A stretch of DNA of 50,265 bases from a virus. The stretch covers positions 1-50,265 of the IMG/VR virus record IMGVR_UViG_3300033571_021147; one strand, written 5' to 3'. Of the stretch, positions 13,913 to 22,798 are shown piece by piece; the first letter of the stretch is position 1, and each line of letters begins with the position of its first letter. The notes below the pieces were generated by a model that worked only from the letters and a program-made list of their open reading frames with translations, was not told the DNA's origin and did not search any database. Both the position numbers and the translations under genes were made by a program.

Positions 13913-14923
13913 ATGGTCAAGTTGGATTTTGATGATGTCTTAATTGTACCACAATTTTCTGACATTACATCACGTAGTCAGGTAGATGTGACTACAACAA
14001 TCCAAGGCAGGTGGGGCACATCCATCACGGGTGTCCCCATCATTGCTGCCAATATGGATGGTGTCGGTACATTTAGTATGCATCGTGCATTAAAGAAGTT
14101 CGATATGTTTACTGCCATCACAAAACATCACATGTTAGATGATTGGATGGTGCAAGAAGATATCTCCCATGCCTTCTTAACAATTGGTATGAGTGATGAT
14201 GACCTGTGTAAGGCGGTAGATGTGTCACAATATATGCGCAACAAGGGACTGAAGCCGAAAATTGTCATTGATGTGGCGAATGGTTACATGAACACCTTCT
14301 ATGATTTCGTTTCGCGTGTGCGCGAGAGCATACCTGACGCCTTCATCATGGCAGGAACCGTAGTTACACCTGAGGCAGTTGAGCGTGTGATCCTGTCAGG
14401 CGCAGATTTAGCGCGGGTGGGCATTGGAACCGGTGCTGTATGTACTACACGGCGTGTTGCGGGTGTGGGTTATCCGCAATTTTCTGCTCTCATGGAGTGT
14501 GTTCCTGCTGCTGAAGGCGTAGGAGGCGGTGTTCAGAGCGACGGCGGGTGTGTTTTTCCTGGTGATTTCTCAAAAGCACTAGCCGTGGGAGCACAAATGG
14601 TGATGGCAGGCAGTATTTTTGCCGGTCATGATGAGTCTGAACAAGAAATCCGTGATGGAAAAGTGACTTTTTACGGCATGAGTAGCCATGCAGCTCAAAA
14701 AAAGCACAATCAAGTGAAAAATTACCGTGCTTCCGAAGGGCGGGTCGTACAAATCCCGTACAAGGGACTGGTGGAACACACTGTTATTGATATTTTGGGT
14801 GGAATTCGTTCAACGTGTGCCTATATTGACGCGATAAATATCTCAGAAATGCCTGAAAAGGCACAATTCATCCAAGTAAACAATGTCCTTAACCGCTCTT
14901 TAGAGCAATACACGGTGCGATGA
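13913..14923 (+). CDS. guaC: GMP reductase (GuaC)
   Basis: 336 aa, full length for GuaC. LDFDDVLIVP at the N-terminus, GVPIIAANMDGVGT (about 40-53), the catalytic loop GIGTGAVCTTR with Cys177, GVGYPQFSA and GGVQSDGG mark an IMPDH/GMPR barrel without CBS domains; the GMPR-type loop favours reductase over dehydrogenase. The enzyme deaminates GMP to IMP with NADPH. With PurA/PurZ upstream it could shift guanine to adenine nucleotides. Ends in an ATGATG overlap. Confidence 0.88.
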   Translation: MVKLDFDDVLIVPQFSDITSRSQVDVTTTIQGRWGTSITGVPIIAANMDGVGTFSMHRALKKFDMFTAITKHHMLDDWMVQEDISHAFLTIGMSDDDLCKAVDVSQYMRNKGLKPKIVIDVANGYMNTFYDFVSRVRESIPDAFIMAGTVVTPEAVERVILSGADLARVGIGTGAVCTTRRVAGVGYPQFSALMECVPAAEGVGGGVQSDGGCVFPGDFSKALAVGAQMVMAGSIFAGHDESEQEIRDGKVTFYGMSSHAAQKKHNQVKNYRASEGRVVQIPYKGLVEHTVIDILGGIRSTCAYIDAINISEMPEKAQFIQVNNVLNRSLEQYTVR

Positions 14924-15033
14924 TGAAAATTATAGATAAAATTGTTGATTGGCTCATAGAAAAACTTTATAACTACAAATTAAAGCGAAGAATGGAAGAT
15001 ATTCGAAAGAAAGATCCTTTCATTTATCCATAA
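14920..15033 (+). CDS. small conserved phage protein (KKDPFIY type), 37 aa
   Basis: The ATG overlaps the guaC stop. It begins MMKIIDKIVDWLIEKLYNY, an amphipathic helix, and ends RKKDPFIYP. I recognise the charged middle and DPFIY ending from short proteins of T4-like marine phages. Function unknown. Confidence 0.65.
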   Translation: MMKIIDKIVDWLIEKLYNYKLKRRMEDIRKKDPFIYP

Positions 15034-15036
15034 GTT

Positions 15037-15636
15037 ATGAAAAATTTGATTTCACATCATCGTGTAATAGATTGGATGAATATTATCCGAGAAACACCTG
15101 ATAATTATCGTATTCTAGAAAATTTCTGGGCAAGTCAACTGAATAGTAAGGCTTGGCTCGTTAATATATTGAATGCATATACAGATATACCACCTGGCAC
15201 TGTGTATATTTTTGGTGGATGGTATGGAATACTAGCACAAATGATTGTTGACAATTTTCAAGAGGTGAATGTCATCTCCATTGACAAGGATCCTGAGTGT
15301 GCTAGTCTAGGATCAAGATTATGTAACTATGATAGTAGAATTACATTTGTGTGCGATGACATGCAAACGTTTTCATCCTATGAGAAAACATCCTTGGTCA
15401 TAAATACGTCTACTGAACATGTTACACAAGAAATTTTTAATGATTGGTTAAATAAAATCCCTGAATGTAGTTTAGTTGCTTTACAAGGCAACAATTATTT
15501 TTCATGTCTAGAGCATGTTCGGTGTTTTTCTACACTACAAGAATTCACATCACATAATCCTCTTTCACGCACACTATTTTCAGGAAACTTAGATTGTATA
15601 CAGTTCACCCGATATATGAGTTTAGGATATAAATGA
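15037..15636 (+). CDS. SAM-dependent methyltransferase-like protein
   Basis: 199 aa. TVYIFGGWYGILAQMI (about 51-66) resembles the glycine-rich SAM loop (motif I), VISIDKDPECASLG the acidic end of strand 2 and ITFVCDDMQ the next motif, giving a class I methyltransferase core. INTSTEHV would be the post-IV region. The substrate is unknown. It opens the accessory island; ATGA overlap with the next gene. Confidence 0.68.
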   Translation: MKNLISHHRVIDWMNIIRETPDNYRILENFWASQLNSKAWLVNILNAYTDIPPGTVYIFGGWYGILAQMIVDNFQEVNVISIDKDPECASLGSRLCNYDSRITFVCDDMQTFSSYEKTSLVINTSTEHVTQEIFNDWLNKIPECSLVALQGNNYFSCLEHVRCFSTLQEFTSHNPLSRTLFSGNLDCIQFTRYMSLGYK

Positions 15637-16613
15637 CCAACAAAGAATATAGAAAGTATGTACATGATATGTACATGAATAATTTTGTACGCCAAGGAAA
15701 AAAACCTAAAGCGTTACAAATATTTGGTGATAGTTTTGGGCATTTTAGTGGTGATGATACTTGGATAGGAGTGTTAGCAAAAAAATTTGACATCCCTGTA
15801 TTCAACTATGCATGGGCTGGCAGTAATTTATCTTTTACTCTGAGTCAATTTTATAAAAATTATGACAAAGAATGTTTAAATATTTTTTTAGTAACCGGAG
15901 AAGGACGAATTTCTGCAAAATCTGACCTTTTAAAGTCAGGAGAGTATTTAACAAAACAATTTATTCCTGATATATTTGCATGTGGTGCTGCAGGTGACGC
16001 AACTGACCATATTGTTCAGTTTGTAAATCATGCAAACTTACTTCCTGATAACATTAAGAAAGAATATAAAGATGCCATAGGTGGTTATTTTAAAATGTTA
16101 TATGATCCTGTAATCGAGGCAATGATTTGGCGTCCAGTTCTAGAAAATTTATTTGTGCATTACGATAACACAGTATTTTTAAACTGTTTTAATACTTTGA
16201 AGATACAGGAATATATAGGAAACGTTAGAAAAGAATTTCGTATTCCTAATTTATTAGAATGCGATTTATTTCAATTATCAACTGCTAAATCATATTTTGA
16301 AGTTCCTACATCTAACACGTTGATTGCATTATCTGAAATATCATGCTCCTTTGACCGAGTTCATCAGGCTAAATGGAACAATATGAAAAATCATTTTTCT
16401 GCAAAAATGAATAGTTTAATTGGTGAGCAATTGTACGCAATTTTCATATCCAATGAAAAAATTTTCATTACATATGATGATTGTTGTGATTTGTCTGAAA
16501 ATGATTTACTTACAGATGGTATACCATGGCGCAACGAAGCTAACTTGCGTTTAAAAATTGCAAAAGATTACAACAACCCTAATATGAAAAACGTTTTACC
16601 GGTGGGGCTATAA
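15633..16613 (+). CDS. SGNH/GDSL hydrolase-like protein 1, 326 aa
   Basis: ALQIFGDSFGHFSG (about residues 28-41) is block I with the nucleophile Ser; AWAGSNLSF supplies a Gly/Asn block; DRVH late in the protein fits the Asp-x-x-His catalytic pair. SGNH enzymes hydrolyse or transfer acyl esters, often on glycans. Coupled on both sides by overlaps to a methyltransferase and a radical SAM gene. Confidence 0.7.
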   Translation: MTNKEYRKYVHDMYMNNFVRQGKKPKALQIFGDSFGHFSGDDTWIGVLAKKFDIPVFNYAWAGSNLSFTLSQFYKNYDKECLNIFLVTGEGRISAKSDLLKSGEYLTKQFIPDIFACGAAGDATDHIVQFVNHANLLPDNIKKEYKDAIGGYFKMLYDPVIEAMIWRPVLENLFVHYDNTVFLNCFNTLKIQEYIGNVRKEFRIPNLLECDLFQLSTAKSYFEVPTSNTLIALSEISCSFDRVHQAKWNNMKNHFSAKMNSLIGEQLYAIFISNEKIFITYDDCCDLSENDLLTDGIPWRNEANLRLKIAKDYNNPNMKNVLPVGL

Positions 16614-17776
16614 TGAAAAATTTTTGCGCTGAACCTTGGAAGCAGTTGTTTATTGGTCCGGATAGTAAGGTTAAGACCTGCTGTTCAGGAAGAGATCCTA
16701 TAGGAGACCTTCAAGAGAATAATTTATCAGAAATTATTCAAGGTGAAAAGCTTAGAGAAATAAAACTGTCCATTTTAGAGGATAAACAACATTCTAATTG
16801 TGGACTTTGTTATGAACTAGAAGCTAATGGAGCCTTCACTGCATCTCAAAGAAATAGAACAAAGGATGACTATCTTACCAACTTAGATTTCTATAAAAAT
16901 AACATTGATTATCATACCCCGGAAATTTTAGATATCAGATGGGATAATACATGTAATTTGGCATGTAATTATTGTATGCCATATTTTAGTTCAGTGTGGG
17001 CTTCAATTAAAAAGGAAACTCAGGTTGCTCCTAGAACAAATGATGGGGTATTAGAATATGCCATATCAAAGAAGGATGAAATACAGAGCTTGTATCTTTT
17101 AGGAGGAGAACCTTTCTTACAAAAAAGAAATCTTTCGCTATTAGAAAATATATCCGAAAAAATTCATCCTGTAGTTGTAACAAATTTAAGTGTTCCTCTA
17201 GGTACAAATAAAATATATGAAGTGTTATCATCTAAATTTAAAAGAGTGTCTTTTAATCTAAGTTTTGATACTATCGGTGATAGATTTGAATACGTTAGAC
17301 ATGGTGCCTCATGGTCTGTATTTCTTGATAACTTAGAAATTATTAAAAAAGATTTTAACGAACATCCCATGGCGCGCCCTTTATATTGTATCTACTCTGC
17401 ATTCAATATTGAAGAATATTACGATTTTTGTGTAGCGAATGATTTAACAATTCTTTGGCAAAAAATGGAGCATCCCAGAGAACTTAACGTAAATTTATTG
17501 CCCGCAGAATTGAAACAAAAAGCCATACAAGAGATTGACAATGTAGTAAAGAAATTTAGTAAATATGATAAGAATATAAATTGTGGTCACTTACAACATT
17601 TAGACCTCGATAATCTAAAAAGTATAGGTGATAGCTTGAAAGAAAATACAACACATAATGCACATGATGTGTTGGAATATCACAAAACTTTAGAAAACGT
17701 TTATCATAATAAAAAACATACATTACAAGATTTGTGGCCTGAAGTTTACAATGAACTAATAAAATATACGGTATGA
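16613..17776 (+). CDS. radical SAM protein 1 with N-terminal Cys domain
   Basis: 387 aa. The core motif is CNLACNYC (Cys114, 118, 121), binding the 4Fe-4S cluster that cleaves SAM; LLGGEPFLQ is the SAM-binding GGE motif. Before the core, Cys5, 23, 24, 63 and 66 (CAEPW, CCSG, CGLC) look like a twitch/SPASM auxiliary-cluster domain placed at the N-terminus instead of the usual C-terminus. Substrate unknown; SPASM/twitch proteins often modify peptides or sugars. Confidence 0.85.
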   Translation: MKNFCAEPWKQLFIGPDSKVKTCCSGRDPIGDLQENNLSEIIQGEKLREIKLSILEDKQHSNCGLCYELEANGAFTASQRNRTKDDYLTNLDFYKNNIDYHTPEILDIRWDNTCNLACNYCMPYFSSVWASIKKETQVAPRTNDGVLEYAISKKDEIQSLYLLGGEPFLQKRNLSLLENISEKIHPVVVTNLSVPLGTNKIYEVLSSKFKRVSFNLSFDTIGDRFEYVRHGASWSVFLDNLEIIKKDFNEHPMARPLYCIYSAFNIEEYYDFCVANDLTILWQKMEHPRELNVNLLPAELKQKAIQEIDNVVKKFSKYDKNINCGHLQHLDLDNLKSIGDSLKENTTHNAHDVLEYHKTLENVYHNKKHTLQDLWPEVYNELIKYTV

Positions 17777-19293
17777 CATCTGAATATGGTGACCGCGCTC
17801 AGTTAATGCGCGAAAAATTAAATAGTACTAGCCCGTCATTATGCTTGGCAAAATGGCTTCAAGTAAGTCTACATTTACCACAGGGAAGAACGCAAAGTTG
17901 CTATCATCCCCCAACACATTCCATTCCAGTAGAACTGTTAAAAAAGAATCCCGGTACACTTCATAATACACCCACGAAAATTGCTGAACGTGAACAAATG
18001 ATGAACGGTGAGCGTCCAGAAGGATGCTCATATTGTTGGAAAATTGAGGATGCAAAAAGTGATGATCCCAAGGGGCATATGAGTGACCGCCACTATCGTA
18101 GTAGTGAATGGTGGGCAGCACCCGCCTTTGACGAAATTGTTGCTGATGGCAGTAAATGGTCAGGTGCGCCGCGATATGTTGAGGTAAATTTCAATCAAGC
18201 GTGTAATTTTAAATGTATGTATTGTAGTCCACATCTGAGTACCACATGGCAAGAGGACATTGAAACTCATGGACCGTTTACATTACATGACCATGTACAC
18301 AATGACATCTCAGCCTTGGAACAAAATGGCATGATGCCTTTAAAAATTTCTTCTAAAGAAAATCCTTATGTGCAGGCATTCTGGGAATGGTGGCCTGAGA
18401 TATACAGAAAGTTGCGTGTTTTCCGTATGACTGGCGGCGAACCTTTAATGGATAAAAACACTTTCAAAATTCTTGATTATGTGAATGAAAATCCTCATGG
18501 TCAACTTGAGCTAAGTATCACTAGTAATTTTTGCCCCCCTGACCAAAAATTATTCGAAACATTTTTAGATAAGGTAAAGAAGTTAGAAGAAATTCGTGTG
18601 TGGGATGATCCCGAGAATTTCAATGAAAATTCAGGAAATTATGCCTACGTTGCCCCCGCCTACAAACACTTCATGCTATTCATTAGCCTTGATGGTGTAG
18701 GGGAGCAGGCAGAATACATGCGCGATGGATTAAATTATGAAAGATTACTTGAAAATGTTCGCACATTCCTTCGTGAAACTCATCATACAAGTGTTAGTTT
18801 TATAAACACGTTTAATCTACTTAGTATTCCTAGCCTTCAAAAATTCATGGAGCTAATATTAGAGCTTCGAAAAGAATTTGGAGGAAAAAATCAAAAACGT
18901 ATATTGTTTACTCCTCCCCCATCGCATAATATAATTCATCCTCCATATGAATTGAAAAAATTTCAGAGAGTGTGGTTTGATATTCCTTTGTTACGCTATC
19001 CCAATTGGTTCAGTGTTCAAAATGCTCAACCAAAGGAACTTGAAGAAGTAAAGAAGGTGTTGGCGTTTATGGAAGAACATGTTCAAGATGAAAATTATGC
19101 CGATACCTTCGAAGGATTTAAGCCTTATGAAATCCTTAAATTGAAACGTGATATTGCTGTGATGGAAGAGGGGCTAAATAGTTTTCAGATAGACTTGAAT
19201 CGTAAAAATTTACAAAAGTTTATTGTACAATATGATGCTCGTAGAAACAAATCTTTCATCAATACATTCCCAACGCTGGTCGAATATGTCTGA
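17773..19293 (+). CDS. radical SAM protein 2, 506 aa
   Basis: The core Cx3Cx2C is CNFKCMYC (Cys144, 148, 151), with MTGGEPLM for SAM binding. The N-terminal Cys set is Cys24, 43, 85 and 88 (SLCLAKW, SCYHPP, CSYCW). It is a clear paralogue of radical SAM 3: both share the KW-L block, the CYHP, LHNT and RPE-C-YCW motifs and a C-terminal YDARR...TFP-VE block. ATGA overlap upstream, 8-base overlap downstream. Function unknown. Confidence 0.85.
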   Translation: MTSEYGDRAQLMREKLNSTSPSLCLAKWLQVSLHLPQGRTQSCYHPPTHSIPVELLKKNPGTLHNTPTKIAEREQMMNGERPEGCSYCWKIEDAKSDDPKGHMSDRHYRSSEWWAAPAFDEIVADGSKWSGAPRYVEVNFNQACNFKCMYCSPHLSTTWQEDIETHGPFTLHDHVHNDISALEQNGMMPLKISSKENPYVQAFWEWWPEIYRKLRVFRMTGGEPLMDKNTFKILDYVNENPHGQLELSITSNFCPPDQKLFETFLDKVKKLEEIRVWDDPENFNENSGNYAYVAPAYKHFMLFISLDGVGEQAEYMRDGLNYERLLENVRTFLRETHHTSVSFINTFNLLSIPSLQKFMELILELRKEFGGKNQKRILFTPPPSHNIIHPPYELKKFQRVWFDIPLLRYPNWFSVQNAQPKELEEVKKVLAFMEEHVQDENYADTFEGFKPYEILKLKRDIAVMEEGLNSFQIDLNRKNLQKFIVQYDARRNKSFINTFPTLVEYV

Positions 19294-20173
19294 AAAATTT
19301 CTTTATTTTACCGGGGATAGTTTCACGGCAGGATCAGAACTTGCTGATGATTATTTTGTAGAATGGCCTGGATTACTAGACTATGAAGACCGTATGTATA
19401 GAAATCCAGAAAATATTGAAAAATGGTTAAAAAGTGTATCTAATTTAGTAGACTGTTTACCTGAGGACGAATTTAAAAAATTTGATGCCATAGAAAAACA
19501 AAGAGTCTGGGCTAATATTGTATCCCGTGAATTGGGCGTAAAGCATTTCAATGGAGCATCAGGTGGTTCTTCCTTAGAGGCCATGTTACATAGAAGTGTA
19601 ATTCATTTCAAAGAACTAGAAAAACAGAATATTTTTCCTTCTCTTGCTGTTGTGCAACTAACGGATGTATTTCGAATTGGTGGGTTCTATGACACCATAA
19701 ATATGTCAAGAAGATTTCGCGGTAGTTTCAGAAATAAGTTCGACGTATCGTATATGCTAAATACTTTTGCTGTTAATATGAAAGCGGCTCAATTTTATAT
19801 AGGATCTGAAGGTAATTTTGGTATATGGATACGTTATCTTAACACATTATCGTTGATTAATAATTTCTTTTTAGCTAAAACAGGAAAACTTCCTATTTTT
19901 GTTGATGTATACTTACAAACTATGCGAGGGGAAGAACTTAACGAGCTAATAAAGAATGCAGGTGATAATAAAGATTTTCAAAATCTTTTAGAGGAATCAA
20001 GGATTTTGACGCTTCAGGACACAGAGTTAGATATGTCAAAATTCCAACGAGAGTTAAACAAAAACGAAGAAAATCATAAATTGAAATTGTGGTCACCTGG
20101 AGGGCATTTCAGTCCTCTGTTTAATGAAATGTTTGGTATACATGCAGCTAAAATTATTGGAGAACATCTATGA
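19286..20173 (+). CDS. SGNH/GDSL hydrolase-like protein 2, 295 aa
   Basis: ATG 19286 puts the catalytic block close to the N-terminus: FLYFTGDSFTAGSEL (residues 5-19). FNGASGGSS gives a Gly block and GGHFSPLFNEMFG near the C-terminus the His block. It is inserted between paralogous radical SAM genes 2 and 3 and overlaps both, implying a functional link with them. Confidence 0.72.
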   Translation: MSEKFLYFTGDSFTAGSELADDYFVEWPGLLDYEDRMYRNPENIEKWLKSVSNLVDCLPEDEFKKFDAIEKQRVWANIVSRELGVKHFNGASGGSSLEAMLHRSVIHFKELEKQNIFPSLAVVQLTDVFRIGGFYDTINMSRRFRGSFRNKFDVSYMLNTFAVNMKAAQFYIGSEGNFGIWIRYLNTLSLINNFFLAKTGKLPIFVDVYLQTMRGEELNELIKNAGDNKDFQNLLEESRILTLQDTELDMSKFQRELNKNEENHKLKLWSPGGHFSPLFNEMFGIHAAKIIGEHL

Positions 20174-21588
20174 GTAGAGTTGAATTTATTAAAAAAACCC
20201 GTGATAAGTTAAATGCCGTAAGTCCTAGCCTATGTGCGATGAAATGGTTGCACGAAACCTTGTACTTGCATACAGGTGATAATCATAGCTGTTATCATCC
20301 TCGTCCGCAGCATATCCCTCTACATGAGATTGAGGCTAATCCTGCCGCCCTCCATAACACCCAGTGGAAAAAAGAACGTCGAAAAGAAATGTTATCGGGT
20401 GTGCGTCCAGAAGAATGTTACTATTGTTGGAATGTAGAAAATCTCGGTCCTGATTATATCAGTGATAGAATGATTCATAGCTCTAGCGATTTCGCCGAAC
20501 CTTTGATTGAAAAATTAGGACAAACACCATGGGACGCTGATGTCAATCCGCGTTATCTTGAATTGAGCTTCGGTAATGCCTGTAATTTTAAGTGTGGCTA
20601 TTGCTGCCCACAGGCATCTACTTCATGGATGGATGAAATTAAAAAACATGGCAATTATGATTTGACATATAATCAATATGGTGTTGAGTTTTTACAAAGA
20701 CAGCTCCCTGATGGTCATGGCAAAAGTTATTATTCACCACGCGAAGAAAATCCATATGTAGACGCATTTTGGAAATGGTGGCCGAGTTTGCGTAAGGACC
20801 TACACACACTTCGGTTGACAGGTGGAGAACCTTTGATGAATCCTCCCACCTATCGCTTTTTAGATATTCTTGACCAAGAACCCTCACCGGGATTAAATTT
20901 GTCTATGAATTCTAACATGGGTATTAGTTTTGAAAAATTTGATACAGCCATTGACAAAATACGTAAGTTGCTGGATGAAAAGAAAATCAAGAGTTTCACC
21001 CTATTCACTTCAATAGATAGTTGGGGACCAAAGGCAGAATATATGCGCGGAGGACTAGACTGTGCGCATTGGGAACGCAATCTACGATATTATCTGCACA
21101 TGTTCCCACACGCCACAATCAATTTCATGTGTACATTCAATGTATTATGTGTCACTAACTTCCAGTTGTTGTTTGAAAAAATCATTGAGTGGAGAAAAGA
21201 ATTTGGTGCAGGTAGAATTTCTTTTGACACGCCATACTTGAAAGAACCTCCACATTGGATGATTAACATTCTTCCTGAATCCTTTCATAAGTATATGGAT
21301 GATAACATGAAGTTCTTACAAGATAATCAAGAGTGGTTCACTGATGTTGAAATTGAAAAGTGGAAGCGCGTTACCGACTACATGAAAACACCATTAAATA
21401 CATCTGCACATCCTCACTTAACCGATGATTTGATTCGTCGTGGTCGCCGGGATTTCTGGGTGTTCTTTAATGAATATGATGCTCGTCGTGGATTAAATTT
21501 CGATGAAACATTCCCCGAGTACGTAGAATTTAAAAATTTCTGTAAAACAATTTACGAAGAATACGAAAATGATAAACGAGCACAATAA
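20170..21588 (+). CDS. radical SAM protein 3, 472 aa
   Basis: Core CNFKCGYC (Cys138, 142, 145) and LTGGEPLM. The N-terminal auxiliary Cys set is Cys22, 41, 83 and 86 (SLCAMKW, SCYHPR, CYYCW), matching radical SAM 2 motif for motif. The C-terminal YDARR and ETFPEYVEF are also shared. The pair arose by duplication with the SGNH gene between them, or two enzymes act on related sites. Confidence 0.85.
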   Translation: MSRVEFIKKTRDKLNAVSPSLCAMKWLHETLYLHTGDNHSCYHPRPQHIPLHEIEANPAALHNTQWKKERRKEMLSGVRPEECYYCWNVENLGPDYISDRMIHSSSDFAEPLIEKLGQTPWDADVNPRYLELSFGNACNFKCGYCCPQASTSWMDEIKKHGNYDLTYNQYGVEFLQRQLPDGHGKSYYSPREENPYVDAFWKWWPSLRKDLHTLRLTGGEPLMNPPTYRFLDILDQEPSPGLNLSMNSNMGISFEKFDTAIDKIRKLLDEKKIKSFTLFTSIDSWGPKAEYMRGGLDCAHWERNLRYYLHMFPHATINFMCTFNVLCVTNFQLLFEKIIEWRKEFGAGRISFDTPYLKEPPHWMINILPESFHKYMDDNMKFLQDNQEWFTDVEIEKWKRVTDYMKTPLNTSAHPHLTDDLIRRGRRDFWVFFNEYDARRGLNFDETFPEYVEFKNFCKTIYEEYENDKRAQ

Positions 21589-22798
21589 GAACACCTGGTG
21601 TGTTAATGCTGAACATAGTTTAAGTGTTGGCAATGATGGCGGCGCAAAAATTTGCTGTATGATTGAACATGACTTAACTAACGAGGGTGTTCCTTTTAAC
21701 GTAGCAAAAAATTCGTTGGATGAAATTTTTAATTGCTCGACCGCATCTAAAATACGAACAAGCCTTCGTGAAGGCATTCGTCATGAACAATGCAGAAAGT
21801 GTTGGGAGGAAGAAGATGCAGGGAGAAGTAGTAAAAGATTGCGTGATAATCAAGATTCGTATAGAAAATTTAACGGATCCGGATTAAAAATATTGGAAAT
21901 GAATCTAGGAACAACATGCAACATTAAATGTAGAACATGTAGTCCCTGGAGTAGTAGTCAATGGATTCGTGAATGGTATGAACAGAAAGTAAAGGCAAGC
22001 GGTAAATCTTGGGAAGTATATTTAAAGGAACAAACAAAATTTGGAAGTTCATATGACGCAGAATCATTATTTTGGGATAGTGTGCATACTGTTCTACCAA
22101 ATTTAGAACTAATGGATTTTTATGGAGGAGAACCTTTCCTCAGTAAAAAACAGTGGGAATTGATTAAGACAAGTGCAGAGAAGGGATACTCAAAAAATCA
22201 AAAGCTACATTATAATACCAATTGCACAATCTGGCCAGAAGAACATCTTGATTATCTTAATCAATTTAAACTCTTGGACATCGCCTTCAGTATTGATGGT
22301 GTAGGAGAACGAGGAGAATATGTTCGTTATCCTGCTCAATGGGATGTTGTTCAACAAAATGTAGATAGATGGCTACAATGGGCAGCGAACAAACCTAATG
22401 TTCAATTAAATGTCTGTTATACAATTAGTCCTCTAAATGTCTATTATATGAACGAAATGATAGAATGGGTAGAACAAAAGAAAAAAGAATATGGAGAACA
22501 TAAATTTGGTCTCTACTTAAATCTTGTTCATTATCCTGTCTATTATAATATACAGTTTATTCCCGATTACTATAAGAAGGCAGTCACAGAAAAACATAAA
22601 TCACTGTTAAATACAAATCAGTATCTAGAAGGTATAATACAATTCATGAACAATGGTGTATATAATGAAAATCATTGGAAAGATTTCATTAAACATACAA
22701 AAATGTCTGATGATTTTAGAAAACAAGATTTTAAAAAGGTGTTCCCTGAGGTATTTTCTATAATGGAGGAAAATGATGTCCTATCAATGGAACTATGA
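21569..22798 (+). CDS. radical SAM protein 4, 409 aa
   Basis: Core CNIKCRTC (Cys117, 121, 124) and FYGGEPFL. N-terminal Cys11, 29, 30, 75 and 78 (WCVNAEH, ICCM, CRKCW) again form a domain before the core, closest in layout to radical SAM 1. ISIDGVGERGEY-like text appears as FSIDGVGERGEYVRYP, a block also present in radical SAM 2. Overlaps its neighbours by 20 and 26 bases. Confidence 0.83.
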   Translation: MINEHNKNTWCVNAEHSLSVGNDGGAKICCMIEHDLTNEGVPFNVAKNSLDEIFNCSTASKIRTSLREGIRHEQCRKCWEEEDAGRSSKRLRDNQDSYRKFNGSGLKILEMNLGTTCNIKCRTCSPWSSSQWIREWYEQKVKASGKSWEVYLKEQTKFGSSYDAESLFWDSVHTVLPNLELMDFYGGEPFLSKKQWELIKTSAEKGYSKNQKLHYNTNCTIWPEEHLDYLNQFKLLDIAFSIDGVGERGEYVRYPAQWDVVQQNVDRWLQWAANKPNVQLNVCYTISPLNVYYMNEMIEWVEQKKKEYGEHKFGLYLNLVHYPVYYNIQFIPDYYKKAVTEKHKSLLNTNQYLEGIIQFMNNGVYNENHWKDFIKHTKMSDDFRKQDFKKVFPEVFSIMEENDVLSMEL

